Shown here piece after piece: positions 27,500-35,670 of a stretch of DNA of 64,000 bases. The position numbers were made by a program, and so were the translations under genes. The notes beneath the pieces were generated by a model that searched no databases, had not been told where the DNA came from, and was given only the letters and a program-made list of their open reading frames with translations. Source of the DNA: Paractinoplanes durhamensis. GTDB taxonomy: Bacteria; Actinomycetota; Actinomycetes; Mycobacteriales; Micromonosporaceae. The stretch covers positions 231,214-295,213 of the forward strand of contig NZ_BOML01000038.1 of the NCBI RefSeq assembly GCF_016862175.1, read 5' to 3'. Positions within the stretch are counted from its first letter, which is position 1. Each line of letters begins with the position of its first letter.

Positions 27500-28218
27500 G
27501 CCACCACCCTGCCATCGCCTACGGGGGTAGTCACTCGTGTCCCCACCGAGGGAGCATCCGCCTGAAATCGGGCGTATAGGGGATGTTCGTACTTGAGGCA
27601 ACACATGAGGCGGCCGCAGGCGCCGGAGATGCGCAGTGGGTTCAGGGGCAGGTCCTGGTCCTTGGCCATGCGGATCGTCACCGGCTCGAAGTCGGTGAGG
27701 AACGTGGCGCAGCACAGGTCGCGGCCGCATGAGCCGATGCCGCCCTGGACCCGGGCCGAGTCGCGGGCCGACAGCTGGCGCAGCTCGACCCGGCAGTGCA
27801 GGGTGGCGCCCAGGTCGCGGACCAGGGAGCGGAAGTCGACCCGGTGCGGTGCGGTGAAGTAGATCGTGGTGCGCGGGCCGCCGGAACCGGCCTGGTCCAG
27901 CACGTGATCGACGGCGACCACCTTCATCGGCAGCTCGTGTGCCTTGATCAGCTTCTTGGCGGCGACCTTGGCCTCGGCCTTGCGTTTGCGCAGCAGCTCG
28001 TCGCGGCGCAGGTCGTCGTCGCCGGCCAGGCCCGCGACCTTGGGGAAGCTGTCGGTGTCCTCGCTGACCCATTGCGCCGCCCAGACGCACTCCGCCACCT
28101 CGGGGCCGTCGTCGGTGGGCACCAGCACGCGGTCGCCGACCTGAGGCGAGAACTCACCCGGATCGAGGTAGTAGAGACGGCCGTACCGGTTGAAGCTGAC
28201 CGCGCACAGCATGCCCAT
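27355..28218 (-). CDS. ricT: PSP1/RicT-family protein
   Basis: A 287-residue PSP1-domain protein like Bacillus RicT (YaaT). The cysteine-rich core reads SCGRDLCCATFLTDFEPV and SGACGRLMCCLKYEHPLY, ligands for Fe-S clusters in the RicAFT complex that affects RNase Y and development. ATG at 28218 begins MGMLCAVSFNRYGRLYY. In many actinobacteria it lies beside the delta' clamp-loader gene; here the two are separated by surface-protein and type VII-like genes. The last ~10 codons (after RQAYEGR) look unlike the family and coincide with the junction of the truncated recombinase, so the gene's 3' end may have been altered by an insertion. Confidence 0.9.
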   Translation of the reverse strand: MGMLCAVSFNRYGRLYYLDPGEFSPQVGDRVLVPTDDGPEVAECVWAAQWVSEDTDSFPKVAGLAGDDDLRRDELLRKRKAEAKVAAKKLIKAHELPMKVVAVDHVLDQAGSGGPRTTIYFTAPHRVDFRSLVRDLGATLHCRVELRQLSARDSARVQGGIGSCGRDLCCATFLTDFEPVTIRMAKDQDLPLNPLRISGACGRLMCCLKYEHPLYARFQADAPSVGTRVTTPVGDGRVVAHSVPKDEVVVRMDADGSRCSCSRASVCGPRQAYEGRERSDAEGTGSA

Positions 28219-28379
28219 GGCGACCACCCTACGACGCCCGGTGGGCCGTACCAAATGCCGGATTTGGACTACCCGCGGGGGTTGTCGCATAGATGCCACG
28301 CAACTGTACAGATAGACCTTCGTTGGGCAGACCCGTAGACACCGCCACATCGCGGAACACTTCGGGAGGGAACCACCCA

Positions 28380-30506
28380 ATGACGCCCGTAAGGTCGCTG
28401 GCTGCCAGTGTCGTCGCCCTCGGATTCGCCGGCACGATTGCCGCGCCGATGCCGGCCAACGCCGCGCTCGTGCCATGCGAACGAGCCGAGAACTACGCGG
28501 CGCAGTCCGGCGCCGAAGCGCTCCGGATCGACAAGCTCGAGATCCGTGCCGAGGATCGAGGGTCCGAACGCCCGGTGACCAAGGCCGGCCAAAGCGCGGA
28601 GAAGGCCGACGAGGACTCGGGCGGCGAAGGCGCGGCCGACCGGATCCTCGGCACCGGTGCGGCCGCCATCGACCCGACGGCTGGCGGCGAGGACGCCGAC
28701 ACGCTGAGCGAGGGCATCGGCATCCTCGGCGAGGCGGTGCTCGACTCGGTCGACCCGCACGGCGTGATCCCGCGTGCCAAATCCCAGCCGTTCAGCGCCC
28801 GGTCCTCAGCCGATCCCGAGTCGCACTCCGACGGCGACACCGGCGGCCAGGGCGGCGGCGAGATGGGCACCGGTGACCAAGGCGGTGGCCAAGGTGGCGG
28901 CGAGGAGGACAAGACGGTCACCGTTCGCGAGGTCGGGGTCGGCGAGGCGCGGACCGCGCTCATCGGGCCGGCCGCGGTGAAGTCGGCCGCGGTCGCGCGC
29001 ATCCTCGACGGCAAGGTCTCCGGGAAGGACTCCTGGACGAAGCCGGCCGTTCAGCAGGCGCCGCCGTCGCACGCGACGGCCGCGACCCGGACCACCGCCG
29101 GCGGCCAGGCCGGGCCGTTGAAGATCGGTGCCGGCGCGGTCTCGGCGCACGCGCGGTGGGATGCCGGAATGGCCTGCGGCCGGACGCCGGGGGAGGCGGC
29201 TCGCTCGCAGTCCGCGGTGCGCGGCGCCGAGATCCTCGGTGGAGCGAAGAGCTCGCTGGTCCGGGTGCCGGAGAAGATCGCCGGCGTGAGCTCGACGGCG
29301 CTGGAGCGGTGGGATGGGACCGCGCGGACGGTGGCCTCGGCCACCGTGACCGCCGGGCGGATCGAGTTGGCCGACGGCCGGGTGCGGGTGCGGGTGCTGC
29401 GGGCGCCGTCGCTGGTCGCGACGATGTCGGCGACCGAGGGCGGCGAGGTGCGGTACCAGCCGGCCCTGATCGAGGTCTCCGGCGACGGAATCGCCACGAA
29501 GCGGCTGTCGGCGGCCGGCGCCACCGCCGAGTTCACCCTGGCGCCGGACCGGCACGCGATGGAGGCGGGCCTGCTCGGCTCGGGCCTCGGCGACCTGGGT
29601 TCGGGGGGTCTGGGTTCGGGCGGTCTCGGTACGGCCTCGGCGCTGCCGCTGCCGCACATCCCCGGCGTGCCGGCGGTGACGATGCCGCCCGCGGTGGGCG
29701 GGAAGTCGCCGGAGGCCGCGCCGGCGGCCGGTGCCACCCGGGTGCGCATCGCGCTCGGCGAGCTGCGCAAGGCCAGGAAGGGCCACGCCATCGCCGCCCG
29801 CGCCACCGCGATCAGCGTGTCGCTCGATCAGGTCGGCGCCCCCGTGGAGAGCGGCCGAGCCGATGACGGCGACGGCGACGGCTACGGCACGTCGCACGAC
29901 AACGGCAAGCCCGGCGACCAGGGCAAGCCTGGCAACCAGGGCAAGCCCGGCGACCAGGGCAAGCCCGGCGACCAGGGCAAGCCCGGCGACCAGGGCAAGC
30001 CCGGCGACCAGGGCAAGCCTGGCAACCACGGCAAGCCCAGCGACCACGGTAAGCCCGGCGACCAGTGCACGTCCGATGACGACGACAAGCCGGGCGTCCC
30101 ATGCGAACCTGGCGACCAATGCGAGCCTGGCGACCAGGGCACGTCCGATGATCACGGCAAGCCCGGCGATCAGAACAAGCCCGCCGATCAATGCGAGCCT
30201 GGCGATCAGGGCAAGCCTGGCGATCAGGGCAAGCCTGGCGATCAGGGCAAGCCGGTGGGTCCGGGTGCGCCCGGTAACCGCGGAAAGGCCGCCTCGGTCT
30301 CGCTCGACGTCGCTTTCGGTCTGATGGAGGCCGCTGCCGTCGCGCCGGAGAAGCGGATCACGGCCGACAACACGGCCGGCGAGGCCGGTGGACTGCCGAT
30401 CACCGGCCCGCAGGTGACCGGTCTGGCCGTGGGTGGTGCGGCGCTGCTGGTCACGGGCGTGATCACGGTACTGCTCGGCATGCGCCGCCGCCGGACCCGC
30501 CAGTAA
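28380..30506 (+). CDS. LPITG-anchored collagen-like surface protein
   Basis: A 708-residue exported protein. A signal peptide covers about residues 1-29 (ending PANAA). The first 500 residues are alanine/glycine-rich and charged, with beta-type stretches around VRVLRAPSLVATM. Residues about 508-630 are Gly-X-Y collagen-like triplets dominated by GKPGDQ, with several cysteine-containing variants (GDQCEP). The C-terminus has the sortase signal LPITG (about residue 672), a hydrophobic helix and RRRRTRQ, so it should be linked to the cell wall. No sortase gene is in the window. It converges on the WXG-like gene. ATG 28380 follows GGGAGGGAACC. Its role may be adhesion or a surface layer. Confidence 0.88.
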   Translation: MTPVRSLAASVVALGFAGTIAAPMPANAALVPCERAENYAAQSGAEALRIDKLEIRAEDRGSERPVTKAGQSAEKADEDSGGEGAADRILGTGAAAIDPTAGGEDADTLSEGIGILGEAVLDSVDPHGVIPRAKSQPFSARSSADPESHSDGDTGGQGGGEMGTGDQGGGQGGGEEDKTVTVREVGVGEARTALIGPAAVKSAAVARILDGKVSGKDSWTKPAVQQAPPSHATAATRTTAGGQAGPLKIGAGAVSAHARWDAGMACGRTPGEAARSQSAVRGAEILGGAKSSLVRVPEKIAGVSSTALERWDGTARTVASATVTAGRIELADGRVRVRVLRAPSLVATMSATEGGEVRYQPALIEVSGDGIATKRLSAAGATAEFTLAPDRHAMEAGLLGSGLGDLGSGGLGSGGLGTASALPLPHIPGVPAVTMPPAVGGKSPEAAPAAGATRVRIALGELRKARKGHAIAARATAISVSLDQVGAPVESGRADDGDGDGYGTSHDNGKPGDQGKPGNQGKPGDQGKPGDQGKPGDQGKPGDQGKPGNHGKPSDHGKPGDQCTSDDDDKPGVPCEPGDQCEPGDQGTSDDHGKPGDQNKPADQCEPGDQGKPGDQGKPGDQGKPVGPGAPGNRGKAASVSLDVAFGLMEAAAVAPEKRITADNTAGEAGGLPITGPQVTGLAVGGAALLVTGVITVLLGMRRRRTRQ
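29901..30258 (+). repeat. 18-bp collagen-like tandem repeat array
   Basis: About 20 units of an 18-base repeat with core GGCAAGCCCGGCGACCAG, encoding GKPGDQ. The 5' units use CCC and are nearly identical; the 3' units drift (GGCAAGCCTGGCGATCAG) and the middle ones carry cysteine, serine and aspartate substitutions. Confidence 0.93.
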
Positions 30507-30764
30507 CATCCCGCGCCGTCCCGGAACGCGATTGGCTGGATGGACATATGTCGATCCCCTGACGGCTGAGGCGAGAGCAACCGGTCGTTCCGTCCTGGCC
30601 CGCCGAGCGTCCGGAAGAGTCCCCAATGCCAAGACAATCGTCGATCCATGGCGCAAAGTAATCGGCACACCTGCGGGGGGTGCAGGAGGACGCGGCGTCG
30701 CATTCGGAGTCGGTACAACCCGAATGTGGCGCCGCGCCCATGCCCACCGAAGCCCGTTGGAGTG

Positions 30765-31379
30765 TCACATCGGAACAGGGCCGGCCAGGTCGGTGGAGCC
30801 GTGCAGCAGATCGTCCGCGTCGGCGTAGTTGTCGGCGATGGTGCGCAGCACCCGGGTGGCCACGGCGGCCGCGGCATCGGTCTCGGCCTGCGACGGCGGT
30901 GAGCCGGCCCCCGCGGTCAGCGTCAGCGCCTCGCCCGACGCAAGGACAGCGGTCAGCGCCTCGGCCAGGTCGGCGCGGGTCTTGGCCATCCAGTCGGTGA
31001 GTGCCTGAGCCAGGTCGGCCGTCGCCTCCAAGCGCTCGTCGAGGCTGTCGTCGTCACCGCTGAGCCGGTCGGTGACCCGCTGCCGAGCCACGCCGTAGGC
31101 CTCGGCCGCATCGCCCGTCCAGTCACCGGCCGACGGCAACTCGGCGGCCGTGGTGGCGCAGGCCCGGGCCTCGGCCCGCAGCTCCGGGACCGCGTCGTCG
31201 AACGCCGCCGGCTGCAGCCCGGCCACCGCCCGCGCGGCACCGCCGGGCAGCAGCCGCACTCGCCGCAGCTCACGCCACACCTCGTGCCCGACCGGCGCGC
31301 CGGACGTCTCGAGCATGTCGTCGACCCGATCGAGCAGCGGCGTGCAGACGGTGAGCACCTCGTCGAGACGATCCATCAC
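30765..31379 (-). CDS. WXG-motif protein, probable type VII secretion substrate
   Basis: A 204-residue, mostly helical acidic protein. A WXG-type turn (SAGDWTGDAAEAYGVA) lies between two long helices, and YADAD near the C-terminus matches the YxxxD/E type VII export signal. Length exceeds the usual 100 residues, as in LXG/WXG extended proteins. GTG 31379 (or ATG 31376) overlaps the stop of the EspC-like gene, so the two are translated together. It is last in the YbaB/EspC-like/WXG operon. No ESX ATPase or membrane channel genes are nearby. Function otherwise unknown. Confidence 0.7.
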   Translation of the reverse strand: MMDRLDEVLTVCTPLLDRVDDMLETSGAPVGHEVWRELRRVRLLPGGAARAVAGLQPAAFDDAVPELRAEARACATTAAELPSAGDWTGDAAEAYGVARQRVTDRLSGDDDSLDERLEATADLAQALTDWMAKTRADLAEALTAVLASGEALTLTAGAGSPPSQAETDAAAAVATRVLRTIADNYADADDLLHGSTDLAGPVPM

Positions 31380-31672
31380 ATCTCCCGCGCGAACCGGCGC
31401 TGCGCCGCCTCGTCACTCTCGGTGTAACTCTGCGCGGTGGCTCGCACCGCGCCGGCCGCGTCGGTCAGCCGCGCCGCGAGCGCGCCGGCCTCCCGGGCCC
31501 GCGACTCCAGCACCGCGGCCCAGTGCGCATGCAGCTGCCGCCCGAGGCGCCCGGGCACGCCGGCCTCGTCGGCGGCGAACGCATCGGCCCGGACGGCCAG
31601 CGCCGGCATCCGCCGGTCGACCGCGGTGAGCGTGTCGGCGGCTTGATCGAGCCGGTCGGCGAGGTGGTCCAT
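31376..31672 (-). CDS. EspC-like type VII secretion target protein
   Basis: A 98-residue helical-hairpin protein similar to the ESX EspC family. It has a turn around AGVPGRLGRQLHAHW and a C-terminal YTESD matching the YxxxD/E export motif. ATG at 31672 follows the YbaB gene stop by one base. The overlap with the next gene suggests the two form a heterodimer like other type VII substrate pairs; this is inferred from layout and motifs. Confidence 0.75.
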   Translation of the reverse strand: MDHLADRLDQAADTLTAVDRRMPALAVRADAFAADEAGVPGRLGRQLHAHWAAVLESRAREAGALAARLTDAAGAVRATAQSYTESDEAAQRRFAREM

Positions 31673-31673
31673 A

Positions 31674-32000
31674 TCAGTCCTCTCCCAGCGAGTGACGCAT
31701 GCCGAAGACCTCGCCGTGCAGCTTTTCCCGGGCCCACCGGGCTGCATCGGCGGCCGTGGTGACCACGGCTTGAATCTCCCGCGCGAACTCGGCCGGATTT
31801 CGATGGTGCAATGTGCCGTTGATCCGCACATCGGTGATCGCCCCGGCCGCGGTGACCACGACCTCGATCGAATTGTCGGGCGAGTGCACCGACACGGAAT
31901 GCCCGGCAACCGCCTTGTCGAACTCGCCCCGCAAACGCTCAAGGCGTTGATATCGCTCGATGGCCTCGTCTATCCACCCCTCGTCGATCTCGCGCGCCAT
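31674..32000 (-). CDS. YbaB/EbfC-family nucleoid-associated protein
   Basis: A 108-residue protein of the YbaB/EbfC fold: an N-terminal helix, then strands SIEVVVTAAGAITDVRING, then a C-terminal helix region (AREIQAVVTTAADAARWAREKLH). Family members bind DNA as dimers. This is not the housekeeping ybaB next to recR; it belongs to the class found in Micromonosporaceae upstream of small type VII-like genes. First gene of a three-gene minus-strand operon. ATG at 32000. Confidence 0.8.
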   Translation of the reverse strand: MAREIDEGWIDEAIERYQRLERLRGEFDKAVAGHSVSVHSPDNSIEVVVTAAGAITDVRINGTLHHRNPAEFAREIQAVVTTAADAARWAREKLHGEVFGMRHSLGED

Positions 32001-32095
32001 GCCCCTGGCTCCTCACCGCGCGTCAGCGCCCCGTCGCGTTCCGGCACCAGACCGTACCCGCTCCTGTCACCCCTTCGCTACGCCCAGTTGTCCCC

Positions 32096-32104
32096 TGTGG
32101 ATAA
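32096..32104 (-). promoter_or_regulatory. DnaA-box-like sequence
   Basis: TTATCCACA on the minus strand, in the 285-bp gap between the divergent YbaB gene and the delta' gene. Exact match to the consensus; binding not shown. Confidence 0.45.
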
Positions 32105-32285
32105 CCCTTTTTCGGGTACGCACATGGGGCTACCCAACCGCACCATCGCGAACCCGCCCCAGGGCCGATCCGCCTGCAACCCGAGGCCGTTCCCGGCCTC
32201 CGGCGAAGTGACCGAAAGGGCCGGCCCTGCGGGCCGCCGGGGCTGGCCGGCGAAGATGTCGGACCCGCGCAATACCATTCGGGGC

Positions 32286-33479
32286 GTGAGTGACGTCTTC
32301 GCTGACCTGGTGGGTCAGGACGAGCCGGTGGAAACGCTGCGCCGCGCCGCCGCGGCCGCGGCCCGGGTGGTCGCCGGCGACGAGGTTGCCGCCGGTGCGA
32401 TGACCCACGCTTGGATCTTCACGGGTCCACCCGGTTCGGGCCGGTCGGTCGCCGCCCGGGCCTTCGCGGCCGCGCTCGAGTGCGAACGCGCCGGCATCGG
32501 CTGCGGCGAGTGCCACGGCTGCCACACGGCGCTCGGCGCCACCCACGCCGACGTGCGGTTCGTGGTGCCCGAGGGCCTCTCCATCGGCGTCAACGACATG
32601 CGTGCCCTGGTGCTTCGCGCGGCCAGCGCCCCGTCCGGCGGCCGGTGGCAGGTGGTCGTCATCGAGGACGCCGACCGGCTCACCGAGCAGGCCGGCAACG
32701 CGTTGCTCAAGGCGATCGAGGAGCCGCCGCCGCGCACGGTGTTCCTGCTCTGCACGCCGTCCACCCACCCCGACGACATCTCGGTGACCATCCGGTCCCG
32801 CTGCCGCGTGGTCGCCCTGCGCCAGCCGCCGGCGTCCGCGGTCGCCGAGGTGCTGACCCGCCGCGACGGCGTCGCCCCCGACGTGGCGGCCTGGGCCGCC
32901 GCGGCCGCTCAGGGGCACGTGGGCCGGGCCAAGCGCCTGTCCCGGGACACCGAGGCCCGCGGTCGCCGCGAGGCGGTGCTGGCCGTGCCGCGCCGGCTGA
33001 CCGGGGTGGGTGCCTGCTACGAGGCGGCGTCCGCACTGATCAAGTCGGCGGAGGCGGAGGCGGCCGAGTCGTTCGCCGAGTCCGACGCCGCCGAGCGCGT
33101 GGCCCTGGAGCAGGCGCTGGGCGCCGGCGGCACCGGCCGGGGCGCGGCCGGTGCGATGCGCGGCGCCGCCGGCCAGATCAAGGAGCTGGAGAAACGGCAG
33201 AAGTCGCGGGCCACCCGTTCGAAGCGGGACGCCCTCGACCGGGCGCTGGTCGACCTGGCCGGCTTCTACCGTGACGTCTTGGTCACCACGATGCGGGCGC
33301 CGGTCTCGGTGGTGCACACCGACGTCGCGGCCCAGTCCGGGGCCGCCGCCGGCAAGTGGACGGCCGAGAGCACCCTGCGTCGCCTGGAGGCGGTGCTGGC
33401 CTGCCGCGACGCCATCGACCAGAACGTGAAGCCGGACATCGCGGTGGAGGCGATGATGCTCACCCTCTGGCGCGGCTGA
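32286..33479 (+). CDS. holB: DNA polymerase III delta' subunit
   Basis: A 397-residue clamp-loader subunit. It starts VFADLVGQDEPVETLRRA and has a P-loop with arginine in place of lysine (GPPGSGRSV), as expected for the non-hydrolysing delta' subunit. A zinc module follows (CGECHGCHTALGATHADV), then EDADRLTEQAGNALLKAIEEPP and the SRC arginine-finger motif (TIRSRCRVV). GTG at 32286. The C-terminal ~180 residues hold the helical collar domain. In related genomes it directly follows tmk; here it is displaced by about 8 kb containing a tRNA, recombinase remnant and surface-protein genes. Confidence 0.93.
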   Translation: MSDVFADLVGQDEPVETLRRAAAAAARVVAGDEVAAGAMTHAWIFTGPPGSGRSVAARAFAAALECERAGIGCGECHGCHTALGATHADVRFVVPEGLSIGVNDMRALVLRAASAPSGGRWQVVVIEDADRLTEQAGNALLKAIEEPPPRTVFLLCTPSTHPDDISVTIRSRCRVVALRQPPASAVAEVLTRRDGVAPDVAAWAAAAAQGHVGRAKRLSRDTEARGRREAVLAVPRRLTGVGACYEAASALIKSAEAEAAESFAESDAAERVALEQALGAGGTGRGAAGAMRGAAGQIKELEKRQKSRATRSKRDALDRALVDLAGFYRDVLVTTMRAPVSVVHTDVAAQSGAAAGKWTAESTLRRLEAVLACRDAIDQNVKPDIAVEAMMLTLWRG

Positions 33480-33553
33480 CCCGCGGCGGCGGAGCGACGC
33501 ACTCGTCATGCGTAGGTCGGTGAGCGGCCTCGGCATTCGAGGGCATGTGTGGA

Positions 33554-34093
33554 TCAGCCGGCGATGCGGTCGACCAGGGTCTCGCAGAAGGCCGGGAGGT
33601 CGTCCGGCCTGCGGCTGGTGACCAGGCGGTCGTCCACGAAGACGTCCACGTCCACCCACGTCGCGCCGGCGTTGGCCAGGTCGGTGCGCAGGCTGGGCCA
33701 GCTGGTCAGGGTGCGGCCGTTCAGCACGCCCGCCTCGACCAGGGTCCACGGGCCGTGGCAGATCGCGGCCACCGGCTTGTCGGCGGTGAAGAAGTCGCGG
33801 ACGAAGGCGACCGCGTCCGGGTCGGCCCGCAGGAAGTCGGGGTTCGCCACGCCGCCGGGCAGGACCAGGGCGTCGTAGTCGGCGGCGTCGGCCTCCCGGA
33901 CCGTGCGGTCCACGCGATGGGTGCCGGCCTTGTCCAGGTGGTTGACGGCCTGGATGTCGCCGTCCTTGAGCGAGATCAGTTCGGCGGTGCCGCCGGCGTT
34001 CTCGACGGCCCTGCGGGGCTCGGTGTATTCCACCTCTTCGACCCCGTCGGTCGCCAGGAATGCCACTCGCTTGCCCCGAAGCTGCGTGCTCAT
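33554..34093 (-). CDS. DJ-1/PfpI-family protein
   Basis: A 179-residue protein of the type I glutamine-amidotransferase-like PfpI/YhbO family. The nucleophile elbow is AAICHGPWTL with cysteine and adjacent histidine, and the conserved acidic residue is in GVEEVEY. Family members act as deglycases, chaperones or proteases under stress. ATG at 34093. It converges with holB and lies downstream of a repeated hairpin element that separates it from the DUF2231 gene. Confidence 0.92.
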   Translation of the reverse strand: MSTQLRGKRVAFLATDGVEEVEYTEPRRAVENAGGTAELISLKDGDIQAVNHLDKAGTHRVDRTVREADAADYDALVLPGGVANPDFLRADPDAVAFVRDFFTADKPVAAICHGPWTLVEAGVLNGRTLTSWPSLRTDLANAGATWVDVDVFVDDRLVTSRRPDDLPAFCETLVDRIAG

Positions 34094-34162
34094 CGTGTCC
34101 GCCCTCTCGATGTCGACCGCTTCTCCTTGGCGTGCCCGTCGATGCGCGCCGCAAACTTCGCG

Positions 34163-34282
34163 GTGCGATGCGGGCGGAGCCTGCGAGCCGGATTCCCGCC
34201 GGGGCCGAGCCGGAAGCCGGGTGAAAAGCACGTGGCGCACGGAGATCTCCGTGCGCCACGTAACTCGTCCTACCCGTACGTT
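34163..34282 (-). repeat. Intergenic hairpin element, copy A
   Basis: About 120 bases strongly similar to 42029-42146. Shared blocks on the plus strand are GATGCGGGCG, AGCCTGCGAGCCG, CCGGGGCCG, GCCGGAAGC, GGCGCACGGA and the partner arm CCGTGCGCCACG, then ACTCGTC and CCCGTAC. The hairpin arms CGTGGCGCACGGAGA/TCTCCGTGCGCCACG are perfectly complementary here. It lies just past the stop of a minus-strand gene, as copy B does, and may act as its terminator. Confidence 0.85.
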
Positions 34283-34283
34283 T

Positions 34284-34742
34284 CTAATAACCGCGATTTC
34301 CCACCGCGGCCTTGGCGAAAGCGGGGGTTCGGCCGTTCGCGAGCTCGCCGCCGAACCAGGCGCCGAAGCCGGCGATCGACAGGGCCAGCAGTTCGATGAG
34401 GAAGAGGCCGACACCGGCGGCGCGGTCCGCGGCACCGACCCGGACCATCAGGATGACGGCGAAGAGGAAGAGCACGCCCATGTTGAGCAGGGCGCGCAGC
34501 ACACCGATGCGCTTCGCGGTGGGGCGGCGGACCAGGGCGGTGTCGATCGCGCCGGCCAGCATGGCCAGGAATCCCCCGATCAGGCCGGCCACGACGTTCC
34601 AGTAGGCCAGCGTGCCGAGGATGTCGGGGCCGCCGGCGATGTTCGCCAAATCGAAGATCACGGCCATCGTGAAGAGTCCGAGAGGGAACATCACGAGGAT
34701 GGGTTGCACCGCTTGTCCCGCGATGCTCAGGCGGCTCTCCAT
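34284..34742 (-). CDS. DUF2231 membrane protein
   Basis: A 152-residue protein with four hydrophobic helices and the DUF2231 pattern QPILVMFPLGLFTMAVIFDLANI, then YWNVVAGLIGGFLAMLAGAIDTA. Proteins of this group are inner-membrane proteins of unknown role. ATG at 34742. It stands alone on the minus strand with the hairpin element immediately after its stop. Confidence 0.8.
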   Translation of the reverse strand: MESRLSIAGQAVQPILVMFPLGLFTMAVIFDLANIAGGPDILGTLAYWNVVAGLIGGFLAMLAGAIDTALVRRPTAKRIGVLRALLNMGVLFLFAVILMVRVGAADRAAGVGLFLIELLALSIAGFGAWFGGELANGRTPAFAKAAVGNRGY

Positions 34743-35129
34743 GCGGTCATCGCCCTTCTACCTGCGCATATCGAAGATTCGTCATAGCTCGTCGCAGTTG
34801 GCCTACCCGGGGCGTACATGAATGAAACGCCACACGTCGGTCATGGTGACGCACGCCATCAAGTCCACATGGCTTGTACGCAATCTGCAACCTGGCAACT
34901 TGAACAGTGGCGGACTGCCGGGTCGCATGTTCTACTTACCAGTAAGGGCGGAACTCGAAGAGGGATCAGGCAGCGGCACCCGGCGGCAACCGGGTGCCGT
35001 TGTCGCCTCCAAAACTCCGTCACGACCAACGCACATCGGAGTGACCCGAGCGAGGCGGGGAAATCTCTCTGCTGCCCATAGTGGCTCGCCCTCCCGCGTC
35101 TCGCAAGGAGAACGGGGAGGGAGTACGTC
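34743..35129 (+). other. 387-bp gap with hairpin leader before first DUF6232-like gene
   Basis: No gene is supported. It contains the promoter side of the DUF2231 gene and the leader of the next gene. A 10-bp perfect hairpin CGGCACCCGG/CCGGGTGCCG spans 34974-34999. The 55 bases up to and including it match the sequence before the second DUF6232-like gene. Confidence 0.6.
34974..34999 (+). promoter_or_regulatory. Leader hairpin, copy 1
   Basis: Stem CGGCACCCGG with CCGGGTGCCG and loop CGGCAA. No T-run follows, so it is a weaker terminator than copy 2 (35576). It lies about 130 bases upstream of the first DUF6232-like gene. Confidence 0.65.
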
Positions 35130-35435
35130 ATGCGTCTCTACTACCGTGGACGCGAGGCTGTGGTGACCAGCGAACATTTCGTTCGGCGCGTCCCCAGTTC
35201 ACGGCATTTCGCGATCCGCGAGTTGCGCAACGTCCGCATCGTCGTTCCGGGCCGCATCGTCGAGGCCCTGTTCCGTCCCCAGTTGAGCACACGGGAGTGG
35301 GCACTGTGGGCGGATTACCGCGGCCGGTCCATCGCTCTGTACACCTCACCGGACGAGCGAGTGTTCAACCAGGTCACCCGGGCCCTCCGGCGGGCCCTCG
35401 AGGAGGTCGAGCCGTGGGACCGGGAGGCGGCCTGA
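35130..35435 (+). CDS. Short DUF6232-like protein lacking membrane helices
   Basis: A 101-residue protein starting MRLYYRGREAVVTSEHF after AGGAGAACGGGGAGGGAG. It parallels the 149-residue protein encoded 236 bases downstream in its N-terminal strand region and in its C-terminal half (DERVFNQVTRALRRALE versus DETTFNQVKRGLNRALE), but the central pair of membrane helices is missing. It is therefore likely a soluble paralog or an internal deletion. The family match is from memory and moderate. Both genes have the same hairpin leader. Confidence 0.6.
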   Translation: MRLYYRGREAVVTSEHFVRRVPSSRHFAIRELRNVRIVVPGRIVEALFRPQLSTREWALWADYRGRSIALYTSPDERVFNQVTRALRRALEEVEPWDREAA

Positions 35436-35575
35436 CCGGCCACGATGATCCTTTGTCGAAGCAGCCTCCGCGCAATGTGCCAACTAGCTGATTGAGGGGT
35501 AGCCAGCCGACAGTTGGCCGTGGATACTCGAAGACAGATAGTCCGGAGGGCGGAGTTCGAGGGGAAGCACCAAAC

Positions 35576-35609
35576 AGCGGCACCTGGCGGCAACCGGGTG
35601 CCGCTTTTT
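35576..35609 (+). terminator. Leader hairpin, copy 2, with T-run (attenuator candidate)
   Basis: Stem AGCGGCACCTGG with CCGGGTGCCGCT (one G-T pair), loop CGGCAA, followed by TTTTT. It ends 62 bases before the ATG at 35671. It could terminate the upstream gene's transcript (stop at 35435) or attenuate the second gene. Confidence 0.8.
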
Positions 35610-35670
35610 CATCCCCGACCGATTCCTGAGCCGGCGTTCCCTTCTCGTGCGCAATGCCGAGGGAGTGGCC

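Noticed and set aside
30070..30090. DDDDK protease-site-like sequence in the collagen-like region
   Set aside because: A chance match in an Asp-rich repeat variant; no biological reason to expect it.
29901..30258. Possible CRISPR-like array
   Set aside because: Repeats are 18 bases without unique spacers and are in frame with a collagen-like protein.
32130..34259. Long minus-strand frame across holB and the DJ-1 gene
   Set aside because: It is antisense to holB and out of frame with DJ-1; translation has no domain.
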